9,772 nt of DNA. It comes from CAYVAR01 sp964449675 (lineage in GTDB: Bacteria; Patescibacteriota; Microgenomatia; UBA10105; UBA927). Shown here in pieces: positions 4,743-9,772 of this stretch. The notes beneath the pieces were generated by a model. That model was not told where the DNA came from, searched no databases, and was given only the letters and a program-made list of their open reading frames with translations. The stretch lies in NCBI GenBank assembly GCA_964449675.1, contig CAYVAR010000036.1:1-9772 (forward strand). The letters run 5' to 3'. Both the position numbers and the translations under genes were made by a program. The first letter of the stretch is position 1. Each line of letters opens with the position of its first letter.

Positions 4743-7220
4743 TTATGCTGTAAGATGGGCGTGGGGAGTAACCGATGGAAGAAGCTTCTGCGTCGGAAGG
4801 TGTTTTGCGAGCGCTATTTTAAGTACTTCATCCATGTGTTCGACGAAATGAAACATGAGGTCATCCAGCACAGACTTAGGGATATCTTCTAAATCTTTTT
4901 TATTATTTTTGGGCATAATCAATGTTTTTATCCCGGCTCGATGCGCTGCTATAACTTTTTCTTTTACCCCACCAATTTCAAGGACTCTTCCCCGAAGAGT
5001 AATTTCTCCGGTCATCGCAACCGTCCGACGTATAGGTATTTTAGTAAGTGCTGATACGATCGCCGTAGCTATTGCCCCACCTGCTGACGGACCATCTTTG
5101 GGCACCGCGCCTTCCGGTACGTGCACATGGATATCGAGTTTTTGGAAAAATTTTTCGTTAAGTCCCAACACTTTAAATCGGCTTCGTACATACGAAAGCG
5201 CCGCTTGACCAGACTCTTTCATGACGTCACCCAACTGCCCGGTTAACGTCAGGCTTCCCCGTCCGGGCATAAGTGCCACTTCGATAAACAAGATATCGCC
5301 TCCGGCTTCCGTCCATGCAAGGCCAGTGGACATACCGACCTCATCTTTTTTCTCAGCAAGGTAGGATGTGAATTGATAGGGCCCAAGATACGTATGTAGG
5401 TCTTTTATCACAATGGTAAACTGACCTTTACGGTCAAGTTCGCTATCAGCTATCTTTTTGGCAATTTTACGAAAAACTGTAGCTATCTGGCGCTCAAGAT
5501 TCCGTACTCCAGCTTCTCGCGTATACCGGCGGATAATCTCATACATCGCGCTGTCAATGAGCTTGACTGTATCAGATGGAATCCCGTGGATTTCCCGTTG
5601 TTTTTCAAAAAGAAAATCGCGGCCAATATGAAATTTCTCTTCTTCGGTGTATCCGGGAAAATGGATGACCTCAAGCCGATCGCGAAGAGCGGGAGGTATG
5701 GTATCAAGCACATTGCAGGTAGTGATGAAAAACACATCAGACAAATCAAACGGCGCTTCAAGGTAATGATCGGAAAAAGCAAAATTTTGTTCCGGGTCTA
5801 GAGCTTCCAGAAGTGCTGCAGATGGATCTCCACGAAAATCCGCACCCACTTTGTCTATTTCATCGAGCATAAAAACCGGATTTTTGGTACCCGCTTGTTT
5901 GATCCCTTGGATGATGCGACCGGGAAGCGCGCCCACATAGGTCCGTCGGTGACCTCGTATTTCTGCTTCATCGCGAATACCTCCAAGTGACATCTTGACA
6001 AATTTTCTCCCTAACGCGCGAGCAATGGATTTACCGATTGACGTCTTCCCGACTCCCGGAGGACCCACAAAACAGAGAATGGTCGGTGCAGATCTACTTT
6101 TTTTCTTGATTTCCTTTTCTGATGGAAGCTCTTCTTTTTTCTCGTCTTTCGTGTCACTGACATTTTCTCCATCTCCTTCACTCATATGGGCACGAAGCTT
6201 CATCACTGCAAGGTATTCGAGTATACGCTCTTTCATCTTTTTTAGACCATAATGATCTTCATTGAGTACCTTTTCGGCATCTCGTATATTGACGTTATTT
6301 GGGCTTGCAACCGACCACGGTAGCTCAACAAGCCAGTCCAGGTAGGTACGAAGATACGAAGCCTCTGGATTATACTGAGACATTTGTGCAAGTCGTGAAA
6401 GTTCTTTTTCCGCTTTTAGGCGAACATCCGCGGGCATATTTGCCTTTTTGATTTTGTCGGAAAGGTCTTTCACTTCTTTATTTTCACTTTCTTCCCCGAG
6501 TTCTTTTTCAATGGTTTTCATGCGCTCACGAAGCACCTGCTCGCGCATATTTTTGTCAAATTTTTCCTGGGTTTTCATTGATATCTTTTTCTCAAGTTCC
6601 AATACTTTTAGCTCTCGAGACAAATGCACGATCTCTTTTTCCAGCCGGTCGCGTACACTGGAGAGCTCAAGAAGCTCTTGCCGTTCACTCGGCTTTATAT
6701 CCAGCACCCCAGCCACTTGATGAGAAAGCTGCAAGTTGGTGACGCCGGACATGATATTCATAAACATAAGAAAATCCATAGATTTACCTAAATTGACCGC
6801 CCGTCGAAGTTCGCTCACCAAATGGTGGCTAAGGGCTTTCACTTCATCGGTATCTTCGGAGCTATCTACCAGAGTGGTGACGCGAGCAACAAAAAATGGT
6901 TCAATTGCTTCATAGGAAAGTACCTGCACTTTAGCAATACCTCGAACTAAGGCATTTATTTCACCTTCATTTTTCATCATTTGGACGATTTCTCCAACCG
7001 TTGCAATCTGGTACAAATCTGAAGGCGTCGGGTCGTTAATATTGCCATTTCTTTGCATGACGAGGATGACTTTTTTTCCTGAGGACTGTGCCGCTTCTAT
7101 AGCCGAAACAGATCGTTGTCTACCGAAGGTCAGAATCATCTCCGTTCCCGGAAATACAACACCATCACGTATAGGAACAACTGGATACACTGATGCAGAT
7201 TGAGATAATGATTGACTCAT
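4743..7220 (-). CDS. lon: ATP-dependent protease Lon (LonA type)
   Basis: A cytoplasmic AAA+ serine protease that unfolds and degrades misfolded and regulatory proteins. Numbered from the GTG at 7235, the N-terminal substrate-binding domain starts at YPVVPIRDGVVFPG (17-30). Coiled-coil-rich sequence covers about 185-280. Walker A GPPGVGKT is at 391-398, Walker B FMLDEID at 455-461 and sensor 1 TTCN at 505-508. The protease dyad is S717 in PKDGPSAGG and K760 in GGVKEK, spaced 43 residues as in E. coli Lon. The ATG at 7220 (residue 6) is preferred because the GTG lies inside the CIRCE operator and about at the transcription start; this gives about 825 residues. Just before Walker A there is an insertion of about 31 residues, rich in E, K, D and S, relative to E. 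coli Lon. HrcA control is predicted. The gene follows the oxidoreductase genes on the same strand and may also receive their transcript. Confidence 0.97.
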   Translation of the reverse strand: MSQSLSQSASVYPVVPIRDGVVFPGTEMILTFGRQRSVSAIEAAQSSGKKVILVMQRNGNINDPTPSDLYQIATVGEIVQMMKNEGEINALVRGIAKVQVLSYEAIEPFFVARVTTLVDSSEDTDEVKALSHHLVSELRRAVNLGKSMDFLMFMNIMSGVTNLQLSHQVAGVLDIKPSERQELLELSSVRDRLEKEIVHLSRELKVLELEKKISMKTQEKFDKNMREQVLRERMKTIEKELGEESENKEVKDLSDKIKKANMPADVRLKAEKELSRLAQMSQYNPEASYLRTYLDWLVELPWSVASPNNVNIRDAEKVLNEDHYGLKKMKERILEYLAVMKLRAHMSEGDGENVSDTKDEKKEELPSEKEIKKKSRSAPTILCFVGPPGVGKTSIGKSIARALGRKFVKMSLGGIRDEAEIRGHRRTYVGALPGRIIQGIKQAGTKNPVFMLDEIDKVGADFRGDPSAALLEALDPEQNFAFSDHYLEAPFDLSDVFFITTCNVLDTIPPALRDRLEVIHFPGYTEEEKFHIGRDFLFEKQREIHGIPSDTVKLIDSAMYEIIRRYTREAGVRNLERQIATVFRKIAKKIADSELDRKGQFTIVIKDLHTYLGPYQFTSYLAEKKDEVGMSTGLAWTEAGGDILFIEVALMPGRGSLTLTGQLGDVMKESGQAALSYVRSRFKVLGLNEKFFQKLDIHVHVPEGAVPKDGPSAGGAIATAIVSALTKIPIRRTVAMTGEITLRGRVLEIGGVKEKVIAAHRAGIKTLIMPKNNKKDLEDIPKSVLDDLMFHFVEHMDEVLKIALAKHLPTQKLLPSVTPHAHLTA

Positions 7221-7228
7221 AATTGATT

Positions 7229-7255
7229 TTGGCACTCAAGTATAACAAGTGCTAA
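7229..7255 (-). promoter_or_regulatory. CIRCE operator (HrcA site) of lon
   Basis: On the minus strand the site reads TTAGCACTT, nine bases, GAGTGCCAA. The CIRCE consensus is TTAGCACTC-N9-GAGTGCTAA, so 16 of 18 defined bases match and the 9-base spacer is exact. HrcA binds this element and represses heat-shock genes in many bacteria. The lon -10 box lies inside the spacer, so repressor binding would block RNA polymerase directly. hrcA itself is not in the window. Confidence 0.85.
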
Positions 7256-7268
7256 TACCCTACGTCAA
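7239..7268 (-). promoter_or_regulatory. lon promoter, extended -10 type
   Basis: TTGACG (7268-7263) and TATACT (7244-7239) are 18 bases apart on the minus strand, with TGT before the -10 box giving an extended -10. Transcription would begin near 7232, about 11-13 nt before the ATG at 7220. The lon message would be almost leaderless, and no Shine-Dalgarno fits. The promoter lies just after the stop codon of the oxidoreductase beta gene. Confidence 0.7.
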
Positions 7269-7272
7269 GGGG

Positions 7273-8136
7273 TCATTTAAACTCTTCGATAAGTGCATGT
7301 ATGTCAATACTACCTAAGGGTTGCTTAAAAAGCGGTCCGGACGAGAGAGCTGGCTCCCGTTCTTCGCTCGTCTCTTTATCTTCTTTGTAAAAAATTCCCA
7401 GAGGAATTTTATCCCCCCATTCAAACGCTTTCTCGATAGCTTTGAGTTTATTGTCTGGAACATATCCTTCTTTTTCAAGTTGGTAAAGGCGTTGTCGGTA
7501 CCAGGTATAGGTATGTACTTTATCAAAGGTCACACACGGTTGGAGCGCATCAACCACAGAAAATCCTTTGTGGGATATCGCTTCCACTAAAAGCGCAGAG
7601 AGTCCTTGTGCATCACCTGCAAATCCCCGTGCGACAAACGTGGCGCCGGAGACAAGGGATAGCGTCAACGGATTTACTGGCTCATCAGTGACGCCCTCTG
7701 GGGTAGATTTGGTTTTAAACCCCTGTTTTGCTGTGGGTGATGCCTGACCGGTCGTGAGGCCGTACACTTGGTTGTCATGGATAATGACGGTAATATTTGG
7801 ATTTCTTTTGGCAGCATGGATAAAATGATTACCACCTTCTCCCAGGCAATCGCCATCACCAGCCACATAAATAACCGGAAGCTTATGATTGGCAAGCTTT
7901 GCTCCCTGGGCAACGGGCAGACCTCTGCCATGAAGGCCAGCAAACCCATAAATTTTCATCCAATCATACATATTGCCATGGCACCCTATGCCATAGACAA
8001 TAAGCCCATCATCTGGCCCAATACTAAGTTTGGCGAGTGCATCTTTGAGCGCCATCCAGATGCCGAAATCGCCACACCCCGCACACCATGTGGGCAAAAA
8101 ACCAGTCTTAAATGAGTCAGCAGTGAGTGGTGACAT
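7273..8136 (-). CDS. korB: 2-oxoacid:ferredoxin oxidoreductase, beta subunit
   Basis: A 287-residue thiamine-diphosphate subunit of a two-subunit oxidoreductase that converts a 2-oxoacid and CoA to acyl-CoA and CO2 while reducing ferredoxin. C18 and C21 (WCAGCGD), C52 (GIGCHG) and C201 (LQPC) match the four [4Fe-4S] ligands of the archaeal-type beta subunit. The diphosphate/Mg motif is G93-D-G95 ending at N122, followed by VYGLTTGQ. Length is normal for the family. No separate delta-type ferredoxin domain is seen here, so soluble ferredoxin is the likely acceptor. It is downstream of the alpha gene with an 81-base spacer occupied by repeats, presumably in the same operon. No Shine-Dalgarno is evident before the ATG. 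Pyruvate, 2-oxoglutarate or broad 2-oxoacid specificity cannot be settled from the sequence, so the symbol is provisional. Confidence 0.92.
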   Translation of the reverse strand: MSPLTADSFKTGFLPTWCAGCGDFGIWMALKDALAKLSIGPDDGLIVYGIGCHGNMYDWMKIYGFAGLHGRGLPVAQGAKLANHKLPVIYVAGDGDCLGEGGNHFIHAAKRNPNITVIIHDNQVYGLTTGQASPTAKQGFKTKSTPEGVTDEPVNPLTLSLVSGATFVARGFAGDAQGLSALLVEAISHKGFSVVDALQPCVTFDKVHTYTWYRQRLYQLEKEGYVPDNKLKAIEKAFEWGDKIPLGIFYKEDKETSEEREPALSSGPLFKQPLGSIDIHALIEEFK

Positions 8137-8140
8137 AAAT

Positions 8141-8219
8141 AGTTACTTCGTTACTTGGTTACTTAGTTACTTAGATCGTTAGGTATTGTTCTGCTAAGTA
8201 ACCAAGTAACTATGTAACT
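8141..8219. repeat. Octamer tandem repeats forming a long hairpin
   Basis: Four tandem NGTTACTT units (8141-8172) are followed by three units in reverse orientation (8196-8219). The 26-base arms 8141-8166 and 8194-8219 pair at 24 of 26 positions around a 27-nt loop. Shifted registers are possible because the arms are repetitive. The element fills nearly the whole spacer between the two oxidoreductase genes and overlaps the alpha stop codon (8218-8220). In the message it would be a strong hairpin that could stall or stabilise RNA and set the ratio of the two subunits. There is no T-run to make it a clear terminator. Confidence 0.85.
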
Positions 8220-9772
8220 AACAAACTTTCTCTAAAATCTCTTCCGGATAAAACGGCCTGCCATCGTATTTTAATAATTTTTCTTTTATCTCTATCCCTG
8301 TATATTCGCGGATAAGCGACGCAAGCTGCGCTGTGGCATTTTGCTCAACATCTATAATTCTCTTTGCACTACCCAATAGCTTTAGAGTAGCTTCTGTTGG
8401 AAATGGAAAAAGCCACGGAAACTGTACAATGTTTACCGTAGAATTCTGAATTTTAAATTCTGAACTCTGAACTGCTTCAAGTAGCGGTCCTTTACTCGAC
8501 CCCCAGGTGACGAATGTTATATCTGCTCCCTCCTTACCATAAAACATTGGTGGTAAGGCATCGTGAGATATCGTAGTCAATTTTCGTAACCGTTTGTCCA
8601 CCATCTGCATCCGTTTATCTCCTTCTTCCGTCACATACCCGTGTCCATCATGTTCATAGGAATTTGCAATATATTGCCCAAATGGCGTACCCGGAACGCT
8701 CCTGGGAGACACCCCATCGGAAGAGTTCAGCTCGTACCTTTGGTATGAGTAGTCAGAGGCAAGAGTGGTATCGGTGATAAGCTTACCCCGATCGATAAAC
8801 ACAGGTTCTTTGAGTATGCTTGTTGACATACACCACTGGCTTTCGTTTAAGTACTTATCGGTGAGTAGAAATACCGGGATGTGGTAACGATCAGCAAGAT
8901 TAAAGGCTAAAATTGTGAATCGATAAGTTTCTTCCGCATCTCCAGGAGCCAGTACAATTCGAGCAAACTCTCCATGACCGGCGTGAATCGCAAACTGAAG
9001 CTCTCCCTGCTCGGTCCACGTGGGCATACCCGTGGCAGGTCCCACCCGCATCCCCAGATCAATAACGATCGGTACCTCTATCATCCCCGCAAGAGATACT
9101 CCCTCAACCATAAGGGCAAACCCGCCGCCGCTGGTTGCGACCATGCTACGAACTCCGCAAACTGCCGCACCGATCGCCATATTAATTCCTGCTATTTCAT
9201 CTTCAGGTTGTTTGTAAACAATATTATAGTTACTCGCATGATCTGCTAAGTAAGTAATAAGAGAGTTTATTGGAGTCATCGGATATATCGCCGCAAATTT
9301 AAGTCCAGCACGTACCGCACCTACCCCGAGAGCTTCACTGCCATTTATGAGAATGTAGTCTTTTTTCTCGGCAACAGGTCCAAGCTTAGTAGCTTCTATA
9401 GCCGCATCGCTTTTAATTGCATCAAATCCTGCTTTTGCAATAGTCACATTATTCGTAACCACTTCATCTCCCTTTTTTTTGAATTGATCATGAATGACCC
9501 GTTCCAAAAACTCAAACGGCGCGCCAACGATTGCCGTCACTACTCCTAGCCCTATAGTGTTGCGCATGACTAGTTCTCCGTTTTTGGCGCGTACAAGATC
9601 AGTAAGTGGTAAAGAAAGAAGATGTACAGCTTTTGGAAATTCTTTTGTCTCTACAAGGCCATCTTTTGCGTCATAGACCACAATACATCCTTCATTTAGT
9701 TCCTCTTTATGTAGCGTAATGGTCTCTTTATTGAGTGCGATAAGGATATGCACATCGCGATTCATGGATTCA
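8218..9772 (-). CDS. korA: 2-oxoacid:ferredoxin oxidoreductase, fused gamma-alpha subunit (5' partial)
   Basis: The catalytic partner of the beta subunit. The visible part is 515 residues from an internal ATG at 9765; the frame stays open to the window edge, so the N-terminus is missing. It begins in the middle of the gamma domain (DVHILIALNKETI), and the expected GxGGQG region must lie beyond the edge; I infer that 9765 is not the real start. The alpha domain follows after a linker: LINGSEALGVGAVRAG (139-154), YPMTP (161-165, the YPITP-type substrate motif), PEDEIAGINMAIGAA (187-201) and TSGGGFALM (211-219). The C-terminal domain includes TWGSSKGP (420-427) and DVEQN (472-476). The gamma-alpha fusion with one beta subunit is the archaeal-type two-subunit arrangement. 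Residues about 432-442 are encoded by a heptamer tandem repeat replacing the usual loop. Substrate specificity, and so the symbol, is provisional. Confidence 0.92.
   Translation of the reverse strand, partial: ESMNRDVHILIALNKETITLHKEELNEGCIVVYDAKDGLVETKEFPKAVHLLSLPLTDLVRAKNGELVMRNTIGLGVVTAIVGAPFEFLERVIHDQFKKKGDEVVTNNVTIAKAGFDAIKSDAAIEATKLGPVAEKKDYILINGSEALGVGAVRAGLKFAAIYPMTPINSLITYLADHASNYNIVYKQPEDEIAGINMAIGAAVCGVRSMVATSGGGFALMVEGVSLAGMIEVPIVIDLGMRVGPATGMPTWTEQGELQFAIHAGHGEFARIVLAPGDAEETYRFTILAFNLADRYHIPVFLLTDKYLNESQWCMSTSILKEPVFIDRGKLITDTTLASDYSYQRYELNSSDGVSPRSVPGTPFGQYIANSYEHDGHGYVTEEGDKRMQMVDKRLRKLTTISHDALPPMFYGKEGADITFVTWGSSKGPLLEAVQSSEFKIQNSTVNIVQFPWLFPFPTEATLKLLGSAKRIIDVEQNATAQLASLIREYTGIEIKEKLLKYDGRPFYPEEILEKVC
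8440..8474. repeat. Heptamer tandem repeat inside the alpha gene
   Basis: Five consecutive 7-bp units, AGAATTC, TGAATTT, TAAATTC, TGAACTC and TGAACTG, follow a TGAATTC-like consensus with drift. In the alpha protein they encode about VQSSEFKIQNS, in a surface-loop position between GPLLEA and VNIVQF. Because the unit is 7 bp, only changes of three units keep the frame, so slippage here would be a natural frameshift site. Confidence 0.7.

Noticed and set aside
7221..7235. GTG start of Lon
   Set aside because: It falls within the CIRCE operator and at or before the predicted transcription start; the ATG at 7220 follows naturally.
8141..8219. CRISPR array
   Set aside because: The units are 8 bp, directly adjacent without spacers, and then inverted; this is a simple tandem and inverted repeat.

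Overview
The window reads as a bacterial chromosome segment with six protein-coding genes. Standard code fits, because no open frame needs TGA read as an amino acid. I infer a Patescibacteria (CPR) type genome, at moderate confidence. The clues are a perfect 20-bp GC palindrome that reads LPAGRQ-like in translation, short tandem repeats between and inside genes, compact gene packing, and little sign of Shine-Dalgarno sites. That link rests on recollection of such genomes, not on a search. A CIRCE operator shows it is bacterial.

Left third (1-3400), mainly minus strand: a beta-class adenine DNA methyltransferase of the type III Mod kind is followed by a DUF3800 protein whose ATG overlaps the mod stop codon (ATGA). 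Together they look like a restriction-modification or defence pair; no Res helicase-nuclease lies inside the window. A well-placed sigma70-type promoter and a three-stem RNA fold (61-173) sit on the opposite strand just beyond the DUF3800 gene, and suggest a small RNA of about 75-80 nt. The mod leader carries a terminator-like hairpin and competing stems.

Middle (3193-4741): a gene-poor stretch holds the 20-bp palindrome inside a larger inverted repeat. It is followed by a plus-strand, membrane-anchored serine hydrolase of the class A beta-lactamase/PBP-A fold. This gene converges on lon with one base between the two stop codons.

Right half (4743-9772), minus strand: lon follows the genes for the beta subunit and the fused gamma-alpha subunit of a two-subunit 2-oxoacid:ferredoxin oxidoreductase, which decarboxylates a 2-oxoacid to acyl-CoA and reduces ferredoxin. 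The alpha gene runs off the right edge. lon has its own promoter, with the -10 box inside a CIRCE element, so HrcA heat-shock control of Lon is predicted. The spacer between the two oxidoreductase genes is almost wholly an octamer-repeat hairpin, and a heptamer tandem repeat lies inside the alpha coding sequence.
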